Numbered from the stretch's first letter, positions 30,648 to 39,367 are shown. The stretch is 64,000 nucleotides of DNA from Stigmatella erecta (GCF_900111745.1 NZ_FOIJ01000014.1:124001-188000); one strand, 5' to 3'. The notes: generated by a model not told the origin, from the letters alone. Translations and numbers: made by a program.

Positions 30648-30674
30648 GAGCGGAAATGTCCGCTCTCTATCATA
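30648..30674 (-). promoter_or_regulatory. Extended -10 promoter with adjacent palindrome
   Basis: On the minus strand TGATATGAT (hexamer TATGAT, 30669-30674) forms a good extended -10. Just downstream, 30648-30665 is a perfect 7-base inverted repeat (GAGCGGA-AATG-TCCGCTC) at the expected transcription start. A repressor site or 5' hairpin controlling the membrane protein and cyclase operon is plausible. Confidence 0.45.
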
Positions 30675-30747
30675 TCAGGCCCCGTTCCCCACTGCCCACC
30701 TGGGAGGTTCTCCGCGAGCTTCCCTGCCCGGGGCGCCCGGGGCCACC

Positions 30748-31275
30748 CTAGCGCATCACGCCCAGCAGCCAGTCACAAACCCGCTCCAGGGAGGGCGTCC
30801 GCTCGAAGCCTTCCGGAAATCTCCGGAACTCCCGCACCTCGCCGAACAGGATGGTGGGCCGCCGGTAGCGCGCCGCCAGCGCCGCCTCGGCCCGTGTGCC
30901 CTCCCCGCCCGGCAGCACGACGAGCGCCTGGGCCGACAGGACATTGAGGTGATTGCGGCTCGACAGCGCCTGGCCCTGTTTGCCGCCCAGCGGCAAGTGG
31001 GTGAACAGGGGCAGCTCGATGCCTGGGTTGGGATAGCCCGGCCGGGGCCGGTAGCCCCGGGCGGTGACCTTGCCGGGGACGATGCCGATGGAGATGCCCT
31101 TGCGCCCCGCCACGGCGACGAACGCCTCCGCCGCAGCCCGCATCACCCCGTGGCCCGCGCCCGTGAGCAAGTCATACCCATGCTCGGCGATCCACCTCGC
31201 GAGCGGCACCACCCGCTCCGGGTGCGGTGCGGTGCCCGAGCCCATCACGCCGATGACCCTTCTGCGCTGAAACAT
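30748..31275 (-). CDS. LOG-like (TIGR00725-type) nucleotide-binding protein
   Basis: 175 residues. The N-terminus (VIGVMGSGTAPHP) and the PGGEGTRAE motif (near residue 120) define the LOG/SLOG Rossmann family, which includes cytokinin-activating phosphoribohydrolases and poorly characterised TIGR00725 proteins. LLTGAGHGVMRA forms the nucleotide-binding segment. Probable substrate: a nucleoside monophosphate or related compound; not determinable here. Monocistronic as far as can be seen. Confidence 0.8.
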   Translation of the reverse strand: MFQRRRVIGVMGSGTAPHPERVVPLARWIAEHGYDLLTGAGHGVMRAAAEAFVAVAGRKGISIGIVPGKVTARGYRPRPGYPNPGIELPLFTHLPLGGKQGQALSSRNHLNVLSAQALVVLPGGEGTRAEAALAARYRRPTILFGEVREFRRFPEGFERTPSLERVCDWLLGVMR

Positions 31276-31345
31276 ACCCCTGCCTGGTCAAACGAATGTC
31301 GGACATCCCCTTTACCTTGTTCCGCATCCGTCGGGAGGTGGAGCG

Positions 31346-31597
31346 ATGTTCGAGACCGGTGCGCAGCAGACGTGGGGCGTCGCGGAGCGCGGTTCCAGCC
31401 ATTCACCTCGGGATGCGTCCGCCCCCCCTGGGTCACGCGTGTTTCAGGTGGGTTCAGAGGACCCCAGTGCACAGGACGCCCTGCCGGAACACTTCGGCGG
31501 CCGGTGCTGTCCGCAGGCCCGGGCGGTGGCCTGTTCCTGTGCCTTCCTCTGGGTCTGCGCGCACCATGGAGAACAGCACATCGGCACACACGATTGA
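31346..31597 (+). CDS. Possible small Cys-containing protein (83 aa)
   Basis: Listed because ATG 31346 has an unusually strong ribosome site (GGGAGGTGGA ending 4 bases before it). The product has five Cys clustered in the second half (RCCPQARAVACSCAF ... VCAHH). No family is recognised. Third-position GC looks lower than in neighbours, and the rest of this 450-base gap (31276-31727) is otherwise empty, so it may be spurious. Confidence 0.25.
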   Translation: MFETGAQQTWGVAERGSSHSPRDASAPPGSRVFQVGSEDPSAQDALPEHFGGRCCPQARAVACSCAFLWVCAHHGEQHIGTHD

Positions 31598-31666
31598 CGC
31601 ATTCGGCCAGCACGCGGACCAGGGAGGCCCCCGCCTTCCTGGCTGTTCTTCCCTTCCAAGAATGAC

Positions 31667-31701
31667 TTGAACAAAGGTTTGTTTGGATGAGAATTCCAAA
31701 C
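31667..31701 (+). promoter_or_regulatory. Promoter with palindromic operator for the 2-oxo-acid island
   Basis: TTGAAC (31667-31672) and GAGAAT (31689-31694) with a 16-base spacer form a candidate promoter. A perfect 7-base inverted repeat, GTTTGGA-TGAGAAT-TCCAAAC (31681-31701), is centred on the -10, so a bound regulator would block polymerase. It lies 27 bases before the HisC-type start codon. Seen in sequence; function inferred. Confidence 0.5.
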
Positions 31702-31727
31702 AGTGCCCTCCGCGTCCTGGGAGCTCC

Positions 31728-32789
31728 ATGAAGCCTGTTCTTCTTCCCCCGCTGGACGTTCCCCCCACCCTGGAGCTGGCCTCCAACGAGAACCCTCTCG
31801 GGCCCTCGCGCCGCGCCAGCAAAGCCATCCAGGACGCACTGCTGCGCATCAACCGTTATCCCGAGCGCGACTGCTTCGCCACCGAGGAGCGCCTGGCGCG
31901 GTTGCACAAGCTCACCCCTTCGCACGTGGTGCTGGGGCCGGGTTCCTTCGGCGTGCTGCGGCTGCTGGTGGAGGCGTGCATGCCCGCGGGCAGCGAGGCC
32001 ATCCACGCCGAGCCCAGCTACCCCATGTACCGCGCGTTGATCCACAAGGTGGGCGGCCGGCCCATCGCCGTGCCCCTCACCGCGGATCACCGCCATGATC
32101 TGGCCGCCATGGGCCAGGCCATCGGGCCCGCCACGCGGCTCGTCATCATCTGCAACCCGAACAACCCCACGGGCCGGCCGGTGTCGCGCGAGGAGCTGGA
32201 TGCCTTCATGGACCAGGTTCCTCCCCACGTCATGGTCGTCATCGACGAGGCCTATTACGAGTATGCCGAGGGGCCGGGGCTGCCCAACGGCATCGACTGG
32301 CTCCGCAAGGGGCACAACCTGTTGGTGCTGCGCACCTTCTCGAAGGTGCACGGGCTCGCGGGGCTGCGCATCGGCTATGGGATTGCCCAGCCCCAGGTGG
32401 CCGCCATGCTGCGCCAGCTGAGGGATCCGTTCGCGGTCAGCTCCCTGGCGCAGGTGGCCGCGCAGGCGGCGCTCGATGACCGGACGCACGTGGCCGCGGT
32501 GCGCGTGCTCAACGAGCAGGTCCGCTCCGAGCTGTGCGCCGCGCTGGATCGCGAGGGGCTGCACTACATCCGCTCGGTCACCAACTTCGTGATGATTCAG
32601 TGCGGGGGCGATGACGTGTCGCTGGTGGAGCGGCTCGCGGAGCAGGGCGTGCGGGTCCGCCCGGGCACCGAGTACGGCATGCGCGGCTGGCTGCGCGTCA
32701 CCGTGGGGACGTCCGAGCAGACGCAGCGCTTCCTCTCCACCCTGCTCTCCTGCCTGGACTGGTCGCTGGTACGCGCATCCTGTCCATGA
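31728..32789 (+). CDS. HisC-type PLP aminotransferase
   Basis: 353 residues, a class I/II fold I aminotransferase closest to histidinol-phosphate aminotransferases: SNENPLGPS at the N-terminus, NPNNPTGRPV, DEAYYEY, and the PLP lysine in TFSKVHGLAGLRIGYG (near residue 205). Start ATG 31728 follows GGGAG; an upstream TTG (31683) lies inside the operator and is rejected. First gene of an operon with keto-acid elongation genes, so the likely job is to aminate a lengthened 2-oxo acid or supply the starting oxo acid from an amino acid. A true histidine role is unlikely since no his genes are nearby. Confidence 0.85.
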   Translation: MKPVLLPPLDVPPTLELASNENPLGPSRRASKAIQDALLRINRYPERDCFATEERLARLHKLTPSHVVLGPGSFGVLRLLVEACMPAGSEAIHAEPSYPMYRALIHKVGGRPIAVPLTADHRHDLAAMGQAIGPATRLVIICNPNNPTGRPVSREELDAFMDQVPPHVMVVIDEAYYEYAEGPGLPNGIDWLRKGHNLLVLRTFSKVHGLAGLRIGYGIAQPQVAAMLRQLRDPFAVSSLAQVAAQAALDDRTHVAAVRVLNEQVRSELCAALDREGLHYIRSVTNFVMIQCGGDDVSLVERLAEQGVRVRPGTEYGMRGWLRVTVGTSEQTQRFLSTLLSCLDWSLVRASCP

Positions 32790-32852
32790 CTGAACGGCGG
32801 CTGCGACCGGGGGGCCCTTGCAGTCTCCCCGCGCGGTAAGCTGACGCAGCCG

Positions 32853-33833
32853 ATGCCCCTTCTGAGCCTCGTCCAAGCCGTGAACGATGCGCTCAAGCTG
32901 GAGATGCGGCGCAATCCGGACCTCGTCGTCCTGGGCGAGGACGTGGGGCGCCTGGGCGGCGTCTTCCGCGCCACCGCGGGCCTGCAGGAGGAGTTCGGCC
33001 CCGGGCGCGTCGTGGACACCCCGCTGTCCGAGGGCGGCATCCTCGGCGCCGCCATTGGCATGGCGCTCTACGGGCTGAAGCCCGTGCCGGAGATTCAGTT
33101 CGCCGACTTCCTGTTCCCCGCCATGGATCAGCTCGTCAACGAGCTGGCGAAGCTGCGCTACCGCTCGGGCGGGCAGTACGCCGCGCCCATGGTCATCCGC
33201 GCGCCCTATGGCGGCACCGGCAAGGGCGGGCTCTACCACTCGCAGAGCCCCGAGGCGCTCTTCATCCACACCGCGGGCCTGAAGGTGGTGGTGCCCTCCA
33301 GCCCGTATGACGCCAAGGGGCTGCTGCTCGCGGCGCTCCGCCAGCCAGACCCCATCCTCTTCTTCGAGCCCAAGCGCCTCTACCGCTCGCAGCGGCAGGA
33401 GGTGCCCGAGGGCGACTACACCGTGGCGCTGGGCCGGGCCCAGGTGGTCCGCCCCGGCCAGGCGCTCACCGTCATCGCCTGGGGGGCCATGCTCCACGAG
33501 GCGGCGGTGGCCACCGGGCAGGCCCAGGCCCAGGGCATCGACTGTGAGCTCATCGATCTGCGGACGCTCTGGCCCCTGGACATCGGCTGTGTCGAGGAGA
33601 GCGTCCGCAAGACGGGACGCGCCCTCATCGTGCACGAGGCGCCCCGGACGTGTGGCCTGGGCGCGGAGCTGGCGGCGTTGATCCAGGAGCGCTGCTTTCT
33701 GTCGCTAGAGGCCCCCGTGCGGCGCGTCACCGGCTGGGACACGCCCTTTCCCTACGCCCTGGAGCAGGACTACCTCCCCCGCGCCCCCCGCATCCTTCAA
33801 GGCATCCAGGAGACCGTGGCCTTCCAGGCCTGA
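32853..33833 (+). CDS. 2-oxo acid dehydrogenase E1 component, beta subunit (first pair)
   Basis: 326 residues, full length for E1-beta. VLGEDVGRLGGVFRAT, DTPLSEGGILGAAIGMA and the QFADFLFPAMDQLVNE segment are typical of branched-chain/pyruvate dehydrogenase E1-beta; the C-terminal transketolase domain carries LIDLRTLWPLD. It binds thiamine diphosphate at the alpha/beta interface and decarboxylates a 2-oxo acid. The order is beta then alpha, opposite to the second pair at 58023. No E2 or E3 gene is in the island, so it must borrow a core from elsewhere or act as a decarboxylase. Confidence 0.92.
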   Translation: MPLLSLVQAVNDALKLEMRRNPDLVVLGEDVGRLGGVFRATAGLQEEFGPGRVVDTPLSEGGILGAAIGMALYGLKPVPEIQFADFLFPAMDQLVNELAKLRYRSGGQYAAPMVIRAPYGGTGKGGLYHSQSPEALFIHTAGLKVVVPSSPYDAKGLLLAALRQPDPILFFEPKRLYRSQRQEVPEGDYTVALGRAQVVRPGQALTVIAWGAMLHEAAVATGQAQAQGIDCELIDLRTLWPLDIGCVEESVRKTGRALIVHEAPRTCGLGAELAALIQERCFLSLEAPVRRVTGWDTPFPYALEQDYLPRAPRILQGIQETVAFQA

Positions 33834-33858
33834 GGTCCCCTCGCGCCCGGAGCCTCCC

Positions 33859-34908
33859 ATGACGCCCTTCGAGCCCCGCGAACTCACCGAAGCCCAGCTC
33901 GTCACGGTGTACCGGGCCATGCTCCAGAGCCGGTTGCTGGACGAGCGCATGGTGTCCCTGCAGCGGCAGGGGCGAATCTCCTTCTACGGCACGGGCATCG
34001 GCCAGGAGGCCACGTGCATCGCGAGCGCCTTCGCGCTGCGGCCCTCGGACTGGCTCTTCCCCGGGCTCCGGGAGAACGCGGCCATGCTGCTGCGCGGCTA
34101 CCCGCTGGTGCCCTACCTCGCGCAGCTCTTCGGCAACGCGGGAGACGAGGCGAAGGGCCGGCAGATGCCCGCCCACCAGTCCTCGCGCCGGGTGAATCAG
34201 GTGAGCTGGTCCTCGTGCATCGGCACGCAGCTGCCCCAGGCGGTGGGCGCGGCCTGGGCCGCCCGGAGCAAGGGGCATGACACGGTGGTGCTGGCCTGCC
34301 TCGGCGATGGGGCGACGTCCACGGGCGACTTCCACGCCGCGATGAACTTCGCCGGCGTGCTCCAGGCCCCCGTCGTCTTCCTCTGCCAGAACAACCACTG
34401 GTCCATCTCCCTGCACGTCTCCCAGCAGACGCGCAGCGAGACCCTCGCCCTCAAGGCCTCCGCCTATGGCTTCCCGGGCGTGCGGGTGGATGGCAACGAC
34501 GCGGAGGCCGTGTATGCCGCCACGGCCACGGCGGTGGCGCGCGCCCGGGCGGGCCAGGGGCCCACGTTCATCGAGGCGCTCACCTACCGGGTGAGCGCGC
34601 ACTCCTCGTCGGACGATCCCACGCTCTACCAGGACGCGCAGGAGGTCCAGGCCTGGAAGGCGAAGGATCCGATCGAGCGGCTCCGGGCCCGCCTCATCGA
34701 GCGCCAGGCGTGGGATGCGGCCCGGGACGAGGCCCTGCGCGGTGAGCTGCTCTCGGCGCTTCACGCGGCGCTGAGCGAGGCGGAGGCCCTGCCCCCGGTG
34801 CCGCCGGAGTCCCTCTTCGACGATGTCTACGCGGAAGAACCCTGGCACCTCGCCGAGCAGCGAGAGGAACTCCGGCGGGCCGTGCGCGGCTCCCGGAGTG
34901 AGGGCTAG
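33859..34908 (+). CDS. 2-oxo acid dehydrogenase E1 component, alpha subunit (first pair)
   Basis: 349 residues. The ThDP motif is present (LGDGATSTGDFHAAMNFA, then NNHWSIS), as is the regulatory/active loop YRVSAHSSSDDP typical of branched-chain keto-acid E1-alpha. It partners the beta subunit encoded 25 bases upstream. Downstream, the LeuCD start abuts its stop codon, so the operon is tight. A bkd-like substrate (branched or aryl-substituted oxo acid) is likelier than pyruvate on motif grounds, but this is not decisive. Confidence 0.92.
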   Translation: MTPFEPRELTEAQLVTVYRAMLQSRLLDERMVSLQRQGRISFYGTGIGQEATCIASAFALRPSDWLFPGLRENAAMLLRGYPLVPYLAQLFGNAGDEAKGRQMPAHQSSRRVNQVSWSSCIGTQLPQAVGAAWAARSKGHDTVVLACLGDGATSTGDFHAAMNFAGVLQAPVVFLCQNNHWSISLHVSQQTRSETLALKASAYGFPGVRVDGNDAEAVYAATATAVARARAGQGPTFIEALTYRVSAHSSSDDPTLYQDAQEVQAWKAKDPIERLRARLIERQAWDAARDEALRGELLSALHAALSEAEALPPVPPESLFDDVYAEEPWHLAEQREELRRAVRGSRSEG

Positions 34909-36891
34909 ATGCACCGGGCTGCCCACCATCCCCCGATGACGCTCACCCAGAAGATCCTCGCGCACCATGCGCGGGGGCTGTCCCGGCCGTGGGTACAGGC
35001 GGGCGACATCCTCCAGCTCCGGGTGGACTGGACGCTGGCCAGCGAGCTGGCCTGGAACGGCATGGAGCGGACCTACCAGCGGCTGGGCCGCCCGGGGGTT
35101 CATGATCCGGGCCGCTTCTTCCTCGCGGTGGACCACACGGTGGACGAGGTGACGCTGCGCACGGACGCCAAGGCCCAGCGGCTCACCGCCCAGGCCCGCG
35201 CGTTCGCCCAGGAGGCGGGGCTGCGGCACTTCCAGGACGCCAACGTCACCATCCTGCACACGAAGTTCTACCGGGAGCTGGTCCAGCCGGGCCAGGTGGT
35301 GCTCGGCGCCGACTCCCACACCTCCTCGCACGGCGGCCTGGGTGCATTCTCCATCGGCCTGGGGGGCGCGGACGTCACGGCGGCCCTGGTGCTGGGCCAG
35401 TCGTGGCTCGAAGTCCCCGAGGCCATCGCCGTCGAATACGAGGGCGAGCCCGCCTTCGGCATCGGCGGCAAGGACATCATCCTGAAGACGCTGGGAGAGC
35501 TGGGCCGCAACACCGTGGCCCTGGAGCGCAGCGTGGAGTACCGGGGCTCCGCCGTGCGCGCCTTCTCCACGGACATGCGCTTCACCATCGCCAACATGAC
35601 GGCGGAGTTCGGCGGGCTCAACGGCATCTTCGAGGCGGACGAGACGGCGGCCCGCTGGCTCTCCCAGCGCAGCGGGAACCAGGACGAGGCGCTCTACTTC
35701 CAGGCCGACCCGGATGCGCCCTACGTGGCGCGGCACCGCATCGCCCTGGACCGGCTGGGGCCGCTGCTGGCCAAGCCCTTCTCCCCCGACAACGTGATGG
35801 AGGTGGAGGGGGCGGTGGGCATGGCGCTGGATGGCTGCTTCATCGGCGCCTGCACCACCTCGGAGGAGGAGCTGGTCCTGGCCGCGCTCGTCCTCGAACA
35901 GGCCCTCCAGGGCCGCTCGCCGCTGCCGCCCTCTCCCCGGAAGCTGATGGTGCCCGGAGACCTCTCCATCGCCGCGCGCCTGCGCCAGACCGGGCTCTGG
36001 GCCGTCTACGAGCGGGCGGGCTTCCGCATGGGCGCGCCCGGCTGCTCCATGTGCCTGGGCGTCGCCTCCGAGAAGGCCCGGCCCGGCGAGGTGTGGTTGA
36101 CGTCGCAGAACCGCAACTACGAGAACCGCATGGGGGCAGGTTCCCTGGCGTGGCTGGCCTCGGCGGCCACCGTGGCCGCCTCCTCGGTGGCGATGACGGT
36201 GGCCGATCCCCGCCCCCTCCTGGCGCGCATCGATCGCGGCCGGTTCCTCCAGCTCCTGGGACGTCCGGACCCTTCCCGCCCCATCGAGGTGCGCCGCGCC
36301 GAGCCCGCCGTGGCCGTGGAGAACCCGCCGGCTTCGGCGTCCTCACCGTCCTCCCAGGGGCACAGGCGGCTCACGGGCCGGGTGCAGCGGTTCGGCGACC
36401 ATGTGGACACGGACGCCATCATCCCCGGCGAGTTCTGCCACCTCATGGACATGGAGGAGATTGGCCGCCATGCCTTCCACCACGTCCGGCCGGCGTTCCA
36501 CGCGCGGGCCCAGGCAGGCCAGACGCTGGTGGTGGCCGGCGAGGGCTGGGGCTCGGGCAGCTCCCGCGAGCACGCGGTGTGGGCGCTCCAGGGCGCGGGC
36601 ATCCAGGCCGTCATCGCGCGCAGCTATGGCTTCATCCACAAGCGCAACCTCGTCAACGAGGGGCTGCCCTACCTCGTGGTGAAGGCGCCCGCGTTCCACG
36701 CGCTCGTGGAGGAAGACGCGGCGCTGGAGGTGGACCTCGCGGCCGGCACCGTGCGCCACCTGGCCTCGGGGCAGACCTTCGAGGCGGAGCGGCCCAGCGC
36801 CATCGTGCAGGCGCTGCACCAGGAAGGCGGGCTCACCGCGGCCATCGAGCGGCATGGCCCCCGGGTCTTCGAGGCCCTGAGCACGCAGTGA
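34909..36891 (+). CDS. Fused LeuC-LeuD-type aconitase (homoaconitase/HphCD-like)
   Basis: 660 residues in one chain. Residues about 10-455 are the LeuC-like large subunit, with GADSHTSSHGGLG, one cluster Cys in GACTTSEEE (near 313) and two in GAPGCSMCLG (near 379 and 382) for the 4Fe-4S cluster. After a Pro/Ser-rich linker (about 460-485) the LeuD-like swivel domain follows with GDHVDTDAIIPG and GSGSSREHA (near 549). It should isomerise a 2-substituted malate by dehydration and rehydration. Bacterial leucine enzymes are normally two proteins; fusions occur in HphCD and HtyD of homo-amino acid pathways and in fungal enzymes. Start 34909 has GAGGG upstream and abuts the preceding stop; ATG 34936 is an alternative. 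Confidence 0.9.
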   Translation: MHRAAHHPPMTLTQKILAHHARGLSRPWVQAGDILQLRVDWTLASELAWNGMERTYQRLGRPGVHDPGRFFLAVDHTVDEVTLRTDAKAQRLTAQARAFAQEAGLRHFQDANVTILHTKFYRELVQPGQVVLGADSHTSSHGGLGAFSIGLGGADVTAALVLGQSWLEVPEAIAVEYEGEPAFGIGGKDIILKTLGELGRNTVALERSVEYRGSAVRAFSTDMRFTIANMTAEFGGLNGIFEADETAARWLSQRSGNQDEALYFQADPDAPYVARHRIALDRLGPLLAKPFSPDNVMEVEGAVGMALDGCFIGACTTSEEELVLAALVLEQALQGRSPLPPSPRKLMVPGDLSIAARLRQTGLWAVYERAGFRMGAPGCSMCLGVASEKARPGEVWLTSQNRNYENRMGAGSLAWLASAATVAASSVAMTVADPRPLLARIDRGRFLQLLGRPDPSRPIEVRRAEPAVAVENPPASASSPSSQGHRRLTGRVQRFGDHVDTDAIIPGEFCHLMDMEEIGRHAFHHVRPAFHARAQAGQTLVVAGEGWGSGSSREHAVWALQGAGIQAVIARSYGFIHKRNLVNEGLPYLVVKAPAFHALVEEDAALEVDLAAGTVRHLASGQTFEAERPSAIVQALHQEGGLTAAIERHGPRVFEALSTQ

Positions 36892-36904
36892 ATCGAGAGA
36901 CCCC

Positions 36905-38218
36905 ATGAGCGGACCGTCCACCCCTTCCAGCCCCCGCGCCCCGGCGCCCCTGCCCCCGGACGGCAGCCCCCCGGCCTCTCCGGAGTCACTCATCTACGAC
37001 TGGAACCAGGCCGAGGCGGCCCCCCGCCCCCCGCAGCCCTTCGGGCTGATCGACGAGACGCTGCGCGACGGCATCCAGTCGCCTTCCGCCACCCACCCCT
37101 CCCTGGAGGACAAGCTGGAGCTGCTGGAGCTCATCCAGGCCATCGGCGTGGACTCGGTGAACCTCGGCATGCCGTGCGCCAGCCCCCGGGCCCTGGCGGA
37201 CGCGGTGGCCATGAGCCGCCACATCCAGGCACGGCGGCTGGCCCTCACGCCCGCAGTGGCGGCGCGCACGGTGCTCGGGGATGTCGAGAAGGCGCTCGAC
37301 GTGGTCCAGCAAGGCGGCATGCCGGTGGTGCTCTACGTCTTCATCGGCGCCTCGACGCTCCGGCAGTGGGCCGAGGGGTGGAACCTGGACTTCCTGGCCA
37401 AGGCCTCCGCCAGCGCCATCAGCCTCGCGGTGCGCGAGGGGCTGGAGGTCGCCTTCGTCACGGAGGACACGAGCCGCTCGTCCCCCGAGATTCTGGACCC
37501 GCTCTTCCGCGCGGCCCTGGGCCACGGCGCGCGCCGGCTCGTGCTCTGCGACACCGTGGGGCACGCCACGCCCGCAGGGGCCCGGGCGCTGGTGCGGTGG
37601 ACGCGGCGGCTCATCGCCAGCACGGGGGTGCCGGGCCAGGTGGAGTGGCATGGCCACAATGACCGGGGGCTGAGCCTGGACAACGCCCTGGCGGCGCTGA
37701 GCGCGGGGGCGGACCGGCTCCAGGCCTGCGGGCTGGGCGTGGGCGAGCGCGTGGGCAACACCGCCATGGACGTGCTGCTGCTCAACCTCAAGCTGCTGGG
37801 CTGGTACGAGCACGACCTGTCCCGGCTGGCCGACTACACGCGCAAGGTCTCCGAGGCCCTGCGCATCCCCATCCCCTTCAACCACCCCCTCTCCGGCCGG
37901 GATGCGTTCCGCACCGGCACGGGCGTCCACGCCTCCGCCCTCATCAAGGCCCTGGGGCGGGACGATGGCCGGCTCGCCGACCACCTCTACTCCAGCATCC
38001 CCGCCCGGGAGTTCGGCCGCGAGCAGCGCATCGAGGTGGGCTTCATGAGCGGGCTGAGCAACGTGCGCTTCTGGCTCGAGTCGCGCGGGCTGACCTCGGA
38101 CGAGCCGCTCTGCCAGGAGCTGCTCGCCTGGGCCAAGAGCCGCGACAGCCTCCCCCGGGAGGAGGAGATTCTCCAGGCGGTGGACGCCTACCACTACCGG
38201 AAGCAGACCGCCGGGTAG
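36905..38218 (+). CDS. LeuA-type 2-alkylmalate synthase (isopropylmalate/homocitrate synthase family)
   Basis: 437 residues. The HMGL-like TIM barrel has IDETLRDGIQSP near residue 45, an EDTSRSS segment and the metal-binding EWHGHNDRG motif near 250. It should condense acetyl-CoA with a 2-oxo acid to a 2-substituted malate. It lacks the long C-terminal LeuA regulatory domain (standard LeuA is about 510-550 residues), so it is likely free of leucine feedback and closer in size to homocitrate or HphA-like enzymes. A Pro-rich N-terminal extension of about 35 residues is unusual. It starts 13 bases after LeuCD. Confidence 0.88.
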   Translation: MSGPSTPSSPRAPAPLPPDGSPPASPESLIYDWNQAEAAPRPPQPFGLIDETLRDGIQSPSATHPSLEDKLELLELIQAIGVDSVNLGMPCASPRALADAVAMSRHIQARRLALTPAVAARTVLGDVEKALDVVQQGGMPVVLYVFIGASTLRQWAEGWNLDFLAKASASAISLAVREGLEVAFVTEDTSRSSPEILDPLFRAALGHGARRLVLCDTVGHATPAGARALVRWTRRLIASTGVPGQVEWHGHNDRGLSLDNALAALSAGADRLQACGLGVGERVGNTAMDVLLLNLKLLGWYEHDLSRLADYTRKVSEALRIPIPFNHPLSGRDAFRTGTGVHASALIKALGRDDGRLADHLYSSIPAREFGREQRIEVGFMSGLSNVRFWLESRGLTSDEPLCQELLAWAKSRDSLPREEEILQAVDAYHYRKQTAG

Positions 38219-38233
38219 CCCCTACGCTGGGGC
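38218..38233. terminator. Short hairpin between convergent LeuA-like and LeuB-like genes
   Basis: GCCCC-TACGCT-GGGGC, 5-base stem, overlapping the last base of the LeuA-like stop and the end of the LeuB-like gene. The genes are only 3 bases apart, so this is the only room for a terminator. Weak without a T tract. Confidence 0.25.
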
Positions 38234-39277
38234 CTCCAGGTGCCGCAGCACCGCCTCCATCACCCCGGTGGTGGAGAGCGTCCCCCCCAGGTCCCGCGTC
38301 ACCTGCCCCGCGCGGATCGCCCGGAGGACGGCGTTCTCCAGCCGGGCCGCGGGTTGCGCGTGGCCCAGCTCCTCCAGCATCAGCCCGGCCGTCAGGAACA
38401 TGGCCATGGGGTTCACCCGCCCCTGGCCCACGAGGTCCGGCGCGGAGCCGTGCACCGGCTCGAAGAGCGGCGTGGAGTCCGGGTTGAGGTTGGCCGAGGC
38501 GCTCAGCCCCAGCCCGCCCACCAGCGCCGCCCCCAGGTCCGTGAGGATGTCGCCAAAGAGGTTCGTGGTGACGATGACCTCGAAGGTCTCGGGCCGCTGC
38601 ACGAGCTGGAGCGCCAGGTTGTCCACGTACAGGTGGCGCGCCTCGAGCTCCGGGTACCCGGCGGCCACCTCCCGGAAGACGCGCAGCCAGAGCTGGTGGG
38701 CGGGGATGGCATTGGACTTGTCCCCGAGCACCACGCTGCGCTTGCCCTTCTTCCGGGCCCACGCGAAGGCGGCGCGAATGATGCGCTCCACCCCCTTGCG
38801 CGTGCTGAGCTCCGTGGAGACCGCCACCTCGTCCCCCGTCCCCGGCTTCTGGGAGCCTCCGATGCCGGTGTAGGGGCCCTCCGTGTTCTCCCGGAACACC
38901 ACGAAGTCGATCTGCCCCTCGCGCTGGCCCTTCAGGGGACTGAGGGATTCCGCGTAGAGCCGGCACGGCCGGAAGTTGATGTAGAGGTCCAACCCGAAGC
39001 GCAGGCCCAGGAGAATCTCCCGCGCGTGGGCCCCGTCCGGCACGCGCGCATCCCCGATGGCCCCCAGCAGAATGGCGTCGTACTCACGGCGAAATGTTTC
39101 AAGCTGCCCTGGGGGCAACCCCACGCCCGTCTCAAGGTATCGCTCCGCCCCGAAGTCGAAGGTGTCGAACACCAGCCCCAGCCCCTCCGAGACATCCAGC
39201 GCCTGGAGGATGCGCAGCGTGGGAGCCATCACCTCGGCCCCCACCCCGTCGCCTGGAATCACCGCGATGCGTGCCAT
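38222..39277 (-). CDS. LeuB-type 3-alkylmalate dehydrogenase
   Basis: 351 residues, full length. IPGDGVGAEV at the N-terminus, the substrate-side arginines in the LDLYINFRP region, FRENTEGPYTG, and VTTNLFGDILTDLGA with metal-binding Asp residues are those of the isopropylmalate/homoisocitrate/tartrate dehydrogenase family. It oxidises and decarboxylates a 3-substituted malate with NAD, the third step of 2-oxo acid elongation. It is on the opposite strand but ends 3 bases from the LeuA-like gene, so the pairing is tight. Specificity cannot be read from sequence alone. Confidence 0.9.
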   Translation of the reverse strand: MARIAVIPGDGVGAEVMAPTLRILQALDVSEGLGLVFDTFDFGAERYLETGVGLPPGQLETFRREYDAILLGAIGDARVPDGAHAREILLGLRFGLDLYINFRPCRLYAESLSPLKGQREGQIDFVVFRENTEGPYTGIGGSQKPGTGDEVAVSTELSTRKGVERIIRAAFAWARKKGKRSVVLGDKSNAIPAHQLWLRVFREVAAGYPELEARHLYVDNLALQLVQRPETFEVIVTTNLFGDILTDLGAALVGGLGLSASANLNPDSTPLFEPVHGSAPDLVGQGRVNPMAMFLTAGLMLEELGHAQPAARLENAVLRAIRAGQVTRDLGGTLSTTGVMEAVLRHLEAPA

Positions 39278-39339
39278 TCGGACCCTTCCCTCCCGCCGGA
39301 GACAGCGGCCAACGTCACCGGGGATGCAGCAGTGGCCTG

Positions 39340-39367
39340 TTCAGCGTCGGTGACCTTGGCTTATACT
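39340..39367 (+). promoter_or_regulatory. Candidate sigma-70 type promoter for the O-methyltransferase gene
   Basis: TTCAGC (39340-39345) and TATACT (39362-39367) are 16 bases apart and end 47 bases before the O-methyltransferase ATG. It lies in the 137-base gap between divergent genes. The TATACT hexamer is the best -10 match in this gap. Confidence 0.4.

Noticed and set aside
32853-39277. Ordinary leucine biosynthesis operon
   Set aside because: Not fully excluded, but LeuA lacks its regulatory domain, LeuC and LeuD are fused, and the operon carries an aminotransferase and E1 genes that leucine synthesis does not need.
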